Assembly (NCBI GenBank): GCA_028282845.1
Contig: JANQGY010000003.1
Location: forward strand, 1-64,000
Source: a bacterium
Lineage (GTDB): Bacteria; Fidelibacterota; Marinisomatia; Marinisomatales; JAHJCW01
DNA length: 64,000 bases
Reading direction: 5' to 3'
The notes below the pieces were generated by a model. The model saw nothing but the letters and a program-made list of their open reading frames with translations. It had not been told where the DNA came from and did no database searches. A program made the translations under genes and the position numbers. This document shows, in pieces, positions 36,129 to 44,906 of the stretch; position 1 is the stretch's first letter, and the number at the start of each line of letters is the position of its first letter.

Positions 36129-37454
36129 TTAAGCCACTAATTCACATTGAATTTCATAAACTTTTTGTTTCCCTACCCTAATCCATTGCACCAATGGAAT
36201 ATTGGACGGACATACATAAGCACAGGAACCGCACTCAATGCAGTTCATGATCCCCATTTGATCGGCTTCCGACCAATAACGGATATAGGATAATCTCGCT
36301 AATCTTGTGGGCATCAGGAACATCGGGCAAGCCTGAACACAGCCGCCGCAGCCGATACAAGCCAACGGTTCTACTTGTTTATAGTCGGTAGTACAAACAA
36401 TTCCGCTTGTAGCTTTGATCACCGGTACCGCAAGATCAAATTGGGCAATTCCCATCATTGGTCCGCCCATGAAAACCTGCGATGTCTCATCAACCAAACC
36501 ACCACAATGTTCGATAACATCGCTGAATTTGGTCCCGATGGTAACTAATAAATTTTTCGGTTCTTTGATACCGTTGCCGGTTACGGTAACGATGCGCTTG
36601 GTCAAAGGTTTTTCATTTATTACAGCATTGGCTACTGCTGCCGCCGTGCCAACATTCTGTACAACCGCACCGACATCCATCGGCAAACCGCCGGTTGGTA
36701 CTTTTCTATTTTTGACAGCCTTGATCAGCATCTTCTCAGCGCCCTGCGGATATTTGGTTTTTACCGTTATTATATTAAATCCATAATCCTTAGCTGCTGC
36801 GGACATTTTTTTGACGGCGTCCGGTTTATTGGATTCAATACCAACATAGCCCTCTTTAACACCCAACACTTTCATTATGATAGCCATTCCTGTCAATATT
36901 TTGTCAGGATTTTCAACCATCATTCGATGATCAGCGGTCAAAAAAGGCTCGCACTCACAACCATTTAAAATAAATGTATCAATCGGTTTATCTTCCGGAG
37001 GACTTAGCTTAACATGCGTGGGAAAAGCAGCCCCGCCTAAACCAACGATTCCGGCTTTTTTGATTCTATCTTTTAATTCTTCAACAGACAATGCGGTCCA
37101 ATCGGTTTCTATATCTTTATCTACGGCATCTTGCTCATCCTCTTCATCTTTAGCTACAATATGGATCATTTGGATTTTGCTACCGGTTGGAGCAGGATAA
37201 CGACCTATCGCCTTAACTTTTCCATTAATTGTAGCATGTACGGGACTCGACACAAAGGCGTCGGTGGAGCCGACAACTTGACCTTTTTTTACCTCTTCAC
37301 CAACCTCAACCAATGGCTTACAAGGCGCGCCGATATGCTGCTGTAAAGGGATAAATACTTCTTTCGGTTCCGGTAGAATTTCTATCGGCAGAGATTCTGT
37401 AAAATGCTTATTATCTCTCGGATGGACACCGCTTTTAAAGGTTGGGAACTTCAC
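36129..37454 (-). CDS. rnfC: Rnf complex subunit C, NADH- and Fe-S-binding protein
   Basis: This is a 441-residue protein. Its N-terminal barrel-sandwich region (PLVEVGEEVKKGQVVGS) is followed by the nucleotide/FMN-binding GIVGLGGAAFPTHVKLSP and by two 4Fe-4S motifs near the end (CIGCGGCVQACP, CIECGSCAYVCPSNIP). This subunit docks NAD(H). It is the first gene of the operon, and the divergent symporter gene starts 301 bp away. Confidence 0.96.
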   Translation of the reverse strand: MKFPTFKSGVHPRDNKHFTESLPIEILPEPKEVFIPLQQHIGAPCKPLVEVGEEVKKGQVVGSTDAFVSSPVHATINGKVKAIGRYPAPTGSKIQMIHIVAKDEEDEQDAVDKDIETDWTALSVEELKDRIKKAGIVGLGGAAFPTHVKLSPPEDKPIDTFILNGCECEPFLTADHRMMVENPDKILTGMAIIMKVLGVKEGYVGIESNKPDAVKKMSAAAKDYGFNIITVKTKYPQGAEKMLIKAVKNRKVPTGGLPMDVGAVVQNVGTAAAVANAVINEKPLTKRIVTVTGNGIKEPKNLLVTIGTKFSDVIEHCGGLVDETSQVFMGGPMMGIAQFDLAVPVIKATSGIVCTTDYKQVEPLACIGCGGCVQACPMFLMPTRLARLSYIRYWSEADQMGIMNCIECGSCAYVCPSNIPLVQWIRVGKQKVYEIQCELVA

Positions 37455-37581
37455 TCTATTCGCTTTCTGATTTAACCGTAATAATCGTTGTTTATATATT
37501 ATCTACAGCAGAAATTACAGCTTTAGCCATACAAATAAAAATGAAATAGGATACATAAGTCCGAATATTTTACAACAATAT

Positions 37582-37670
37582 TTGTCATTCCCGCGAAAGT
37601 TTATGCGCCTATGGAGTGCTTGCCCGCCTGAGGCGGGCTTGTGCGCAGTGGCGTGCGGGAATCTATTATT
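37582..37670. repeat. Palindromic repeat R5 upstream of rnfC
   Basis: It carries the reverse complement of the 29-bp core shared by R3 and R4, within a TGTCATTCCCGCG...CGGGAATCTATT frame. It lies in the 300-bp gap between divergent rnfC and the symporter gene. The remaining gap shows CTCCCCGCAAGGAGAG and no gene. Confidence 0.85.
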
Positions 37671-37755
37671 TCATCCCATTTAATCTCCCCGCAAGGAGAG
37701 ACATTCGAATGATAAGGTCTGGTAAAAGTTCAAATATTTTGTTTAATTTACATTA

Positions 37756-38982
37756 ATGAAAATGAAACTCTATTGGCAAGTTCTGATTGCCATGCTGCTT
37801 GGCATAATATTCGCTCTAATCTTTCAGGAAAAAGCCTTAATTGCCAAACCGCTCGGAACGATCTTCATGCGCTTATTGAAAATGATAATCGTTCCGTTGA
37901 TCATTTTTTCAATTACAGCCGGCGTTATCAATTTAGGCAAAAATATCGGACGGGTCGGAGCAAAAACTTTTGGCTATTATTTAATGACATCGCTCTTAGC
38001 GATACTGATCGGATTGACCCTTGCCAATACGATCCAGCCCGGCGTAGGCTTGGACTTGGATGTGATCACAACCGAATTTGACCCGAACTCATTGAAGACA
38101 CCAAGCTCTCCCTTTGACATAATTGTACGAATGATACCGATCAATCCGTTGACAGCCGCCGCCGAAGGCGATATCCTCGGAATTATTTTTTGGTGTATCG
38201 TTTTTGGATCAGTGATCCCGCGCCTGCCCGACAAACCGCGCAAATTCATGCAGAAACTTTTTGATGCCGGATTCCAAGCCATGATGATCCTCACCCAAGC
38301 CATAATTAAATTACTGCCAATCGGCGTATTTGGATTAATCAGCACAGCGGTAGCGTCAACCGGATTTGAATTATTCAAAGGTGTGGCAATGTATATGATA
38401 ACGATTGCCATCGGATTGACCTTACATGCTTTTGTGATTTTGCCGTTGGTTTTCTATTTCTTTACACGGATTAATCCGCTCAAACATTATCGTGCAATTG
38501 CTTCGGCAATGGCGACGGCTTTCTCATCGAGTTCTTCGGGAGCTACCTTACCTGTAACTATGAATTGTGTCGAGACCAATGCCGGCGTATCAAATAAAAT
38601 ATCAAGTTTTGTATTGCCGCTCGGAGCAACCATTAATATGGACGGCACGGCGCTCTATGAATGTGCCGGAGTTTTGTTCATTGCGCAGGCACTCGGCTTT
38701 GACCTGACCTTTGCACAACAATTGATCATCGTCTTGACCGCCTTTCTTGCTTCGGTTGGTGCTGCGGCAATTCCCTCCGCCGGCTTGGTTATGATCTTTA
38801 TTGTGCTTGACGCAGTCGGCTTAGGCGGGCATCCCGGTGCGGCATTGATCGTTGGAACCATGCTTGCGGTTGACCGTCCGCTTGATATGTACCGCACAGT
38901 TGTTAATATAACAAGTGACAGCATAGGAGCGGTTGTAGTTGCTAAAAGTGAAGGTGAGAAAGACTTATATCCTGATAAATGA
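37756..38982 (+). CDS. Dicarboxylate/amino acid:cation symporter (DAACS family)
   Basis: This 408-residue transporter has about eight membrane helices plus re-entrant loops. Signature segments are AFSSSSSGATLPVTM (the serine-rich HP1 loop), LPLGATINMDGTALYECAG (the NMDGT motif) and the HP2 region IPSAGLVMIFIVLDAVGL. It takes up glutamate, aspartate or C4-dicarboxylates with Na+ or H+; the substrate is not resolved. A LuxR-type regulator gene follows 8 bp later. Confidence 0.93.
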   Translation: MKMKLYWQVLIAMLLGIIFALIFQEKALIAKPLGTIFMRLLKMIIVPLIIFSITAGVINLGKNIGRVGAKTFGYYLMTSLLAILIGLTLANTIQPGVGLDLDVITTEFDPNSLKTPSSPFDIIVRMIPINPLTAAAEGDILGIIFWCIVFGSVIPRLPDKPRKFMQKLFDAGFQAMMILTQAIIKLLPIGVFGLISTAVASTGFELFKGVAMYMITIAIGLTLHAFVILPLVFYFFTRINPLKHYRAIASAMATAFSSSSSGATLPVTMNCVETNAGVSNKISSFVLPLGATINMDGTALYECAGVLFIAQALGFDLTFAQQLIIVLTAFLASVGAAAIPSAGLVMIFIVLDAVGLGGHPGAALIVGTMLAVDRPLDMYRTVVNITSDSIGAVVVAKSEGEKDLYPDK

Positions 38983-38990
38983 TATATTGA

Positions 38991-39686
38991 ATGGAAGATT
39001 TTAGTATAGAGCGCGATCTAAACAAACTCCACTTCAAAGTCAGTAATTATATTGATTTCAACAAAATTACGCTCAATGAAGCATCAGAATATCTTCCGGG
39101 ATGGATTCACATAAATACATTTGATGATCTATCAATTTGTTGGATGTCTGATAAAATGAAGAATGATCTGCAGGCAAGCACATATAAAGTAATTCAAGAA
39201 GGTCCTAATTTTCTGCAGAAGATCATTCATCCCGAAACTGATATACGCGTCATACCAAAAATTCTGTCCTTCCGCGATTTGAATGATCCCGATAAAATTA
39301 TTGGTTTTATTCAGATGATCAGATATGCTACCGATCATCCCTATCTGCCGCATTACACGACGATTAAGTTATCAACCAAATATAATTGTTTCTTTTGCCA
39401 AACCTTACCTATCGTTGATCCCCAAAAAATGATCTATAATTATCTTGAGTTATTTGGCGGTAATGAAGAATCAACCGAAGATTTTTTGAAATATCAATCA
39501 CTCACCAAACGAGAGAAGGAAATTTTACAATTAATTGCCATCGGAAAATCAAACTCCGAGATTGCCGATCAATTTAAAATATCGGCTTTAACCGTGAAGA
39601 CCCATCGTCAAAACATCATTAAAAAACTTGATACGAGCAAAATCCAAGACTTGATCAGGATTGCCCTAACCTATAGCATTTATTAG
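38991..39686 (+). CDS. LuxR-type HTH transcriptional regulator
   Basis: This 231-residue protein has an N-terminal ~160 residues that look like a PAS-type sensor (SFRDLNDPDKIIGFIQMI) and a C-terminal LuxR helix-turn-helix (LTKREKEILQLIAIGKSNSE, then TVKTHRQNIIKKL). There is no receiver domain. Being 8 bp after the symporter gene, it may regulate or report on uptake, but the target is unknown. Confidence 0.85.
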   Translation: MEDFSIERDLNKLHFKVSNYIDFNKITLNEASEYLPGWIHINTFDDLSICWMSDKMKNDLQASTYKVIQEGPNFLQKIIHPETDIRVIPKILSFRDLNDPDKIIGFIQMIRYATDHPYLPHYTTIKLSTKYNCFFCQTLPIVDPQKMIYNYLELFGGNEESTEDFLKYQSLTKREKEILQLIAIGKSNSEIADQFKISALTVKTHRQNIIKKLDTSKIQDLIRIALTYSIY

Positions 39687-39769
39687 TACTCCTTTGGGAG
39701 TATTGTATATCAAAATAATCACATAATAATTTCCAATTCAGGGGATTAACATTTTAAGAGGAAATTGTT

Positions 39770-41938
39770 ATGAAACTCATTTCCAAATGTATATTACTTC
39801 TATTTGCTATTAGTTCACTTATATATTCCCAATGGATTGACCAAAGTATTAAATATGAAGGAACGATTTACTCTGTTCATTTAATAGATAATAATACGGG
39901 ATGGATTTGTGGTCAGGGTGGATTGATAGCAAAAACTACTGATGGCGGATATACCTGGTTTAATCAAGAAAGTGGAATTAGTGAAAATCTTTTTTCAATA
40001 TTTTTTGTAAACGAGAATATTGGATATGCTGCCGGGTGGAATGGTACATTAATAAAAACATTGGATGGAGGAATTACATGGGAATCCCAAGATAGTGGGA
40101 CAGGTAAAAAACTTGAATCAATTTATTTTATAGATGAAAATACCGGCTGGATAGCAGCAGACGGTGCTGTTTTAAGAACAACTGATGGTGGGCAAAACTG
40201 GCAATATCAATCATTTATCCAACTAAATGAAATTCCATCTATTTATTTTACAGATGCTAACAACGGTTGGATGGTCGGCGATGGCGGCAAATTAAGAAAA
40301 ACAACAGACGGCGGTGTTAATTGGATACAGCAGTCAAGCGGTACTAATCAGTTTCTTAATTCTGTTTTCTTTATAGGTACTGATATAGGTTGGATCTGCG
40401 GGAATAGTGGAACAATACTGAAAACTACCGATGGTGGAACTACTTGGGCAATTTTGAATAGTGGAACTACGCTGCATCTCAGGTCTATTTTCTGTGCTTC
40501 TGAAAATATAGGTTACGTTGTCGGGTGGGACGGCGCAATGCTAAAAACAACGGATGGCGGTGAAAATTGGACTGATATCAGTGGTGGGAATTCTAACCAT
40601 ATGGAAGCGGTATATTTCAATAACGAAAATAATGGTGTGGCAATTGGAAATAATGGAACAATCCTTAAAACTAATAACGGTGGTATCGGTTGGTCTGAAC
40701 TACGCGTAAACGAAGTAGGTGATCTAACTTACTTTTTTGCTACTCAATCAGTTAGCAAATCTAGTTTTCAGGCAAGTTCAGCATCAAATTTGTTTACAAT
40801 TAATGATGCTCAATTACAAAAATCAACTGATGGAGGGAAAACATGGGTAACAATATCTTTAGATAATAATGCAATCTTTTATGCGATTCATTTTATTAGT
40901 CAGTCTATAGGAATTGTTGTCGGAGCTAACGGTACAATATATAGAACTACAGATGGAGGACAATCATGGACGCCTGTAAACAGTGGGTTATCCGGTGATC
41001 CAAAATCTGATTTGCATAACATTCATTTCACTAGTGACAATACCGGTTACATTGTTGGAAGCAATGGTACAATATTAATGACAATTGATGGAGGACAATC
41101 ATGGACCTTACAAGATACAGGAGGAGCAGATGGAAATCTATACTCAGTCCATTTCCCGAATGCAGGTTCAAATGTAGGCTATGCTGTAGGAACTAGTGGG
41201 ACTATTTTAGCGACGAATGACTATGGAATTACTTGGTCAGATATCAGTCTTAATTCTCCTATTAATTTTGATGATGTTTTTTTTACTGATGAAAATAATG
41301 GATATATGGTTGGCGAGCATAATATTTATAAAACAACTGATGGAGGCAATAATTGGACTGAACAGCCTCACTATGGTGAAGCATTTACTTCGATTACTTT
41401 TACAGATGAAAATAATGGATTTGTTGTAGGGAAAAACAATGCTATATATCAAACAAATGATGCGGGAAACTCTTGGACAAACATTAATAGCGGTAACGAG
41501 AAGATAAGTAAGTTAAACACTAATGTTAAACCCGATCTCAACCACATCTTTTTTATTGATAAAAACGAAGGGTGGATCGTTGGTGATAACAGTACTATTT
41601 ACTATACTGAAAATGGCGGAGAAGGCGGTTTTGTCAATGTAGAATCAGATTCCAAACCTAACGGTTTCATGCTTGCTCAGAATTATCCAAATCCCTTTAA
41701 TCCATCAACTACAATTGAATTTTCAATTCCGATTGAGTCTGATGTGACATTGGAAATATTCAATTTATTGGGACAAAAAGTATATGAAACAATATTTCAA
41801 TCAGCTAAGGAAGGCAATCATAAGATGCAATGGTATGGAAGGGATAATAAAGGATTCGCCTTAAGTTCCGGTATTTACATTTATACTATAAAAGCTGGTG
41901 GATTTTATCAAACCAAAAAAATGGTACTTTTAAGATAA
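39770..41938 (+). CDS. Secreted YCF48-like beta-propeller with T9SS-type C-terminal sorting domain
   Basis: This 722-residue protein has a signal peptide (CILLLFAISSLIYS) and about 14 tandem repeats of the form GWxxGxxGTIxKTTDGGxxW. These are YCF48/BNR-like blades, probably forming one or two beta-propellers. After a linker, the last ~75 residues (NYPNPFNPSTTIEFSIP ... GIYIYTI ... KKMVLLR) form the sorting domain used by type IX or related secretion in FCB bacteria. It is probably exported to the cell surface. Its binding partner is unknown. Confidence 0.9.
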   Translation: MKLISKCILLLFAISSLIYSQWIDQSIKYEGTIYSVHLIDNNTGWICGQGGLIAKTTDGGYTWFNQESGISENLFSIFFVNENIGYAAGWNGTLIKTLDGGITWESQDSGTGKKLESIYFIDENTGWIAADGAVLRTTDGGQNWQYQSFIQLNEIPSIYFTDANNGWMVGDGGKLRKTTDGGVNWIQQSSGTNQFLNSVFFIGTDIGWICGNSGTILKTTDGGTTWAILNSGTTLHLRSIFCASENIGYVVGWDGAMLKTTDGGENWTDISGGNSNHMEAVYFNNENNGVAIGNNGTILKTNNGGIGWSELRVNEVGDLTYFFATQSVSKSSFQASSASNLFTINDAQLQKSTDGGKTWVTISLDNNAIFYAIHFISQSIGIVVGANGTIYRTTDGGQSWTPVNSGLSGDPKSDLHNIHFTSDNTGYIVGSNGTILMTIDGGQSWTLQDTGGADGNLYSVHFPNAGSNVGYAVGTSGTILATNDYGITWSDISLNSPINFDDVFFTDENNGYMVGEHNIYKTTDGGNNWTEQPHYGEAFTSITFTDENNGFVVGKNNAIYQTNDAGNSWTNINSGNEKISKLNTNVKPDLNHIFFIDKNEGWIVGDNSTIYYTENGGEGGFVNVESDSKPNGFMLAQNYPNPFNPSTTIEFSIPIESDVTLEIFNLLGQKVYETIFQSAKEGNHKMQWYGRDNKGFALSSGIYIYTIKAGGFYQTKKMVLLR

Positions 41939-41955
41939 ACATTAACCGAATCTGA

Positions 41956-41984
41956 TTGACAGCGCTCAATTTCAATACTAATTT
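41956..41984 (+). promoter_or_regulatory. Candidate promoter of the structured RNA at 42007-42183
   Basis: TTGACA (41956-41961), a 17-nt gap and TAATTT (41979-41984) give a near-consensus -35 and a partial -10. The predicted start lies about 15-20 bp before the RNA's closing helix. It could also be chance in AT-rich DNA. Confidence 0.35.
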
Positions 41985-42006
41985 TTATTTAGAATTATAA
42001 CAATTT

Positions 42007-42183
42007 CCGTACCGGAATTCGTTATTTCAGGATCTTCAAGTTTCTAGCAATAGGGTGCTGTACTTCGCCTGTAAAAAACAGGCCCGCCCCGCCAAGGCGG
42101 GGTAAAGGGAAGTTTGCTATCGGTGAGAGGCTCCCACCATTAATCATTTAATGGTCCTGAAAAACAACCGGTACGGTTTTTTT
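42007..42183 (+). ncRNA. Candidate structured non-coding RNA of unknown family
   Basis: Several nested helices are visible. They are CCGTACCGG (42007-42015) with CCGGTACGG (42168-42176), TTTCAGGA (42025-42032) with TCCTGAAA (42155-42162), and TAGCAA/ACTTC (42045-42050, 42062-42066) with GAAGTTTGCTA (42109-42119). Local hairpins are GCCTGT/ACAGGC, CCCCGCC/GGCGGGG and ACCATTAA/TTAATGGT. The closing helix runs straight into seven T residues, giving an intrinsic terminator (also AACCG-GTA-CGGTT). A promoter-like pair lies upstream. I could not match it to 6S, SRP, RNase P, tmRNA or a known riboswitch. It could instead be a 3'-UTR structure of the propeller gene. Confidence 0.55.
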
Positions 42184-42184
42184 A

Positions 42185-42242
42185 TACCCCCCTGTCCAAT
42201 GGACATCTCCCCCTATTTAGGGGGAGAATTAAAGAGGGGGTA
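42185..42242. repeat. Palindromic CCCCC/GGGGG element after hflX
   Basis: The outer ends TACCCCCC and GAGGGGGTA can pair. Inside are GTCCAATGGAC and the perfect hairpin CTCCCCC-TATTTA-GGGGGAG. It lies downstream of hflX on the minus strand and could act as a terminator. The form is typical of repetitive intergenic palindromes. Confidence 0.7.
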
Positions 42243-42289
42243 AATTAATTAAATCAGATTCGAAATATTATATTGAAATTATCTACCGC

Positions 42290-43555
42290 CTACTGCTTCC
42301 CAACAATCTGATTGATTCGTTTTACCGGCCCGCGGATCTTGAACTGTACACCTGTCTCAGTATATTCGCGGTCAAGGACGGTTACTCCTTGTTGAGCATC
42401 GGCAATTTCTTTGGCTTGCTCAAATTTGAAACTGACGTCAGCAGTTGTGTAATCTTTGTTAATAATATTTCTGATTGCATCCAATAAGACATCAATCCGT
42501 AAATGTTCTTTTGCTGAGATCAAGATGCCGTCCGGGAAAGTTCGTTTAAGATAACCAATCCTGCCTTCTTCGTTGATTGAATCAATCTTATTTAGTACAA
42601 CCAATTTTTCTTTATCCTTACCGCCCAAATCTTTTAGAACGGAATTTATGGTAGCATAATGCTCGGTTATTTGCGGTGATGACGCATCCATTACAATGAG
42701 TATCAGATCGGATTCAACGACTTCCTGTAAAGTACTCCTGAAGCTCGCTACAAGATGGTGTGGCAATTTCCTGATAAAACCGACCGTATCGCTGATCAGG
42801 AATTCATGCTCATCATCAATTTTTGCCGATCTGATGGTTGTATCCAATGTGGCAAATAACTGATCACGGATATAAACGTCGGCGCCGGTGATAGCATTCA
42901 TCAATGTTGATTTTCCGGCGTTGGTATAACCCACTAACGACACACTAAAACTATCCTTCCTGCCTTTGCGCTGCGTATCCCTTTCTTTGTCAATTTTAAC
43001 CAATTCTTTTTTTAATTTGGCGATTCTCTGCCCGATCAATCGCCGGTCCACTTCAATCTGTGTTTCACCGGCACCGGCTCGCGTGCCGACACCACCCATC
43101 TGACGTTCCAAGTGCGTCCACATTCTTGTCAATCGGGGAAGCATGTACTGTAATTGTGCTAATTCCACCTGTGTTTTGGCTTCTTTGGTCTTGGCATGTT
43201 TTTGAAAAATATCTAATATTAATGCACTGCGATCAATTACCTTAATATTTTTGCCGAGTGATTGAAAATTCTTAGTCTGAGCGGGTGAAAGGTCCTCGTC
43301 AAAAATAACTAAGGATACATCTAATTCTTTAGCCTGATTTATAATTTGTTCCGCTTTACCCCTCCCCACAAAAAAAGCCGGACTAATTTTGTTTAATCGT
43401 TGCGTAATTCTGCCAGTTACTTCGGCTCCGGCTGTATCGGCAAGTAATTCCATTTCATCAAGATGCTCATGAATCACATGTTCTTCTAAGCTGTCATGAA
43501 TTACACCTACTAAGATTGCTTTTTCTTTACTATTGGAAGCTAAGTTAGATGACAT
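42290..43555 (-). CDS. hflX: Ribosome-associated GTPase HflX
   Basis: This 421-residue protein has the HflX N-terminal domain (VFFxGxGK-like AFFVGRGKAEQI), a glycine-rich linker (RQMGGVGTRAGAGETQIE) and a GTPase domain with GYTNAGKSTLMNAI, DTVGFIRKLPHHLV and NKID. HflX splits stalled or heat-damaged ribosomes. It is the last gene of a minus-strand run with rsmB, fmt and def. Confidence 0.95.
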   Translation of the reverse strand: MSSNLASNSKEKAILVGVIHDSLEEHVIHEHLDEMELLADTAGAEVTGRITQRLNKISPAFFVGRGKAEQIINQAKELDVSLVIFDEDLSPAQTKNFQSLGKNIKVIDRSALILDIFQKHAKTKEAKTQVELAQLQYMLPRLTRMWTHLERQMGGVGTRAGAGETQIEVDRRLIGQRIAKLKKELVKIDKERDTQRKGRKDSFSVSLVGYTNAGKSTLMNAITGADVYIRDQLFATLDTTIRSAKIDDEHEFLISDTVGFIRKLPHHLVASFRSTLQEVVESDLILIVMDASSPQITEHYATINSVLKDLGGKDKEKLVVLNKIDSINEEGRIGYLKRTFPDGILISAKEHLRIDVLLDAIRNIINKDYTTADVSFKFEQAKEIADAQQGVTVLDREYTETGVQFKIRGPVKRINQIVGKQ

Positions 43556-43567
43556 ACTTTTAAATTA

Positions 43568-44149
43568 TTACATAAAAAATTTAACGATGTCCATTACTAA
43601 TCCGGAAAACAATGGAATGCGTAAATTGTCGTCTATTCTAATCGGCATTAACTCGATGAACATCGCTGAAAAAGCGCCAAAATACTTTATAATATTTGGT
43701 ACATCGGGGACCAAATAAGAAATGAACAGGCAAACCACTAAGCCTGCTAAAAATCCTTCTAAAGTTTTACTACCGATTTTAATTCTGCCAAACTTTTTGC
43801 CGATCAAGGCAGCAAAAGTATCACCAAAGGTGGCGAACAACAGCGCTAATACTGCAATGCCTTTGGGGAATAGTATCACCGTTATAAATGAACCGATTAA
43901 TAGATAGCTCGCACCCGTGAGTTTTCCGTCAAGTTCGTGCGAGCGCATCATGCGATTAAAAAACCTCTGAAAAATTTTTGAGATCCAGATATTCCGTGTT
44001 CTCCCAAGATCAATAATTACAAATATGATAGCGGCAAGACCAAGCAATTCCGACATTATAATTTGCGGTATATCCATAAAATAATATACTATGGGAATAA
44101 CTGAATTGGTTGCTAAGTGCAGTGCTTTTCTTGGTAGTTCCTGACGCAT
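43568..44149 (-). CDS. Dolichol kinase / SEC59-VTE5-like membrane CTP-dependent kinase
   Basis: This 193-residue protein has five or six membrane segments and opens with ELPRKALHLATNSVIPIVYY. A later GDTFAALIGKKFGRIKIGSKTLEG segment is diagnostic of the SEC59/DGK1/VTE5 family, where it binds CTP. Family members phosphorylate polyprenols, diacylglycerol or phytol. The substrate here is unknown. It lies 12 bp before hflX. Confidence 0.82.
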   Translation of the reverse strand: MRQELPRKALHLATNSVIPIVYYFMDIPQIIMSELLGLAAIIFVIIDLGRTRNIWISKIFQRFFNRMMRSHELDGKLTGASYLLIGSFITVILFPKGIAVLALLFATFGDTFAALIGKKFGRIKIGSKTLEGFLAGLVVCLFISYLVPDVPNIIKYFGAFSAMFIELMPIRIDDNLRIPLFSGLVMDIVKFFM

Positions 44150-44150
44150 A

Positions 44151-44906
44151 CTAATTGGTCACATCTTGAAAGATATCTTGTAAGTCCAAAACACTTACTG
44201 TAAGGTCAATCAATTTAGATTCTTCTAAAACTGTACCGGCCGGAATTGATTGATCCAATACGGTATAAGGTATCAAATCCTCATTTTGTTTATAATGAAT
44301 TTTCCCGATTTTTAGTCCGGCTTTTTCTAATTCAACATAGGCAGCGTCTTTACTAAGCCCGAATAAACTTGGCACCAAAATCTCATTAGGTGAACGCCCT
44401 TGGCTGATTATAACACGCACATTATAACCTTTTGGAATGGTCTGCATGCTATCAGGAATTTGCTCAATTATCACTCCCTCAGGATAAATTGGGCTATAAT
44501 CCTTACTGACAGCGCCCATTTTTAGCCCGCTCTTATTAAGCAATATTTCAGCACTCCTCTGTGATTGACCAACAATGTAAGGAACTTTCACCATTCGCTC
44601 AGACTGTGAAATCTTTAAGCGCACTGTCCTCTTCTTTTTAACGATTGAACCCGGTTTGGGATATTGATCCAACACAATATTTGGCTCAACTTGGTCGGTA
44701 TAAATTGTGTCAGACACAACCCCTTTAAATCCCGAAGTTCTGATCATAATCAGGGCAGATCTAACATCCAAAGAAGTTACGTCAATCAGTTCTTTGCTTT
44801 TACCCTGTCTAACATAAAACGGCATTATCACTGCTTCCAACAATATCAGCGCAATGATAGTTATAATTCCGAGTGTTATTAAATATTTGGCTAATTTTTT
44901 AAGCAT
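44151..44906 (-). CDS. Membrane-anchored PASTA-repeat protein
   Basis: This is a 251-residue protein with a single N-terminal membrane helix (LITLGIITIIALILLEAVIM) followed by three PASTA repeats (about residues 45-110, 112-180 and 182-245; for example VPYIVGQSQRSAEILLNKSG and VPSLFGLSKDAAYVELEKAG). PASTA domains bind peptidoglycan or muropeptides. No kinase or transpeptidase domain is attached, so it may be a free cell-wall sensor or scaffold. It overlaps rsmB by 8 bp. Confidence 0.88.
   Translation of the reverse strand: MLKKLAKYLITLGIITIIALILLEAVIMPFYVRQGKSKELIDVTSLDVRSALIMIRTSGFKGVVSDTIYTDQVEPNIVLDQYPKPGSIVKKKRTVRLKISQSERMVKVPYIVGQSQRSAEILLNKSGLKMGAVSKDYSPIYPEGVIIEQIPDSMQTIPKGYNVRVIISQGRSPNEILVPSLFGLSKDAAYVELEKAGLKIGKIHYKQNEDLIPYTVLDQSIPAGTVLEESKLIDLTVSVLDLQDIFQDVTN

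Noticed and set aside
42007..42183. 6S, SRP, RNase P RNA, tmRNA or a common riboswitch
   Set aside because: Diagnostic conserved stretches of these families (for example the SRP GGAAGGAAGC loop region or RNase P P4 sequences) are absent on both strands.
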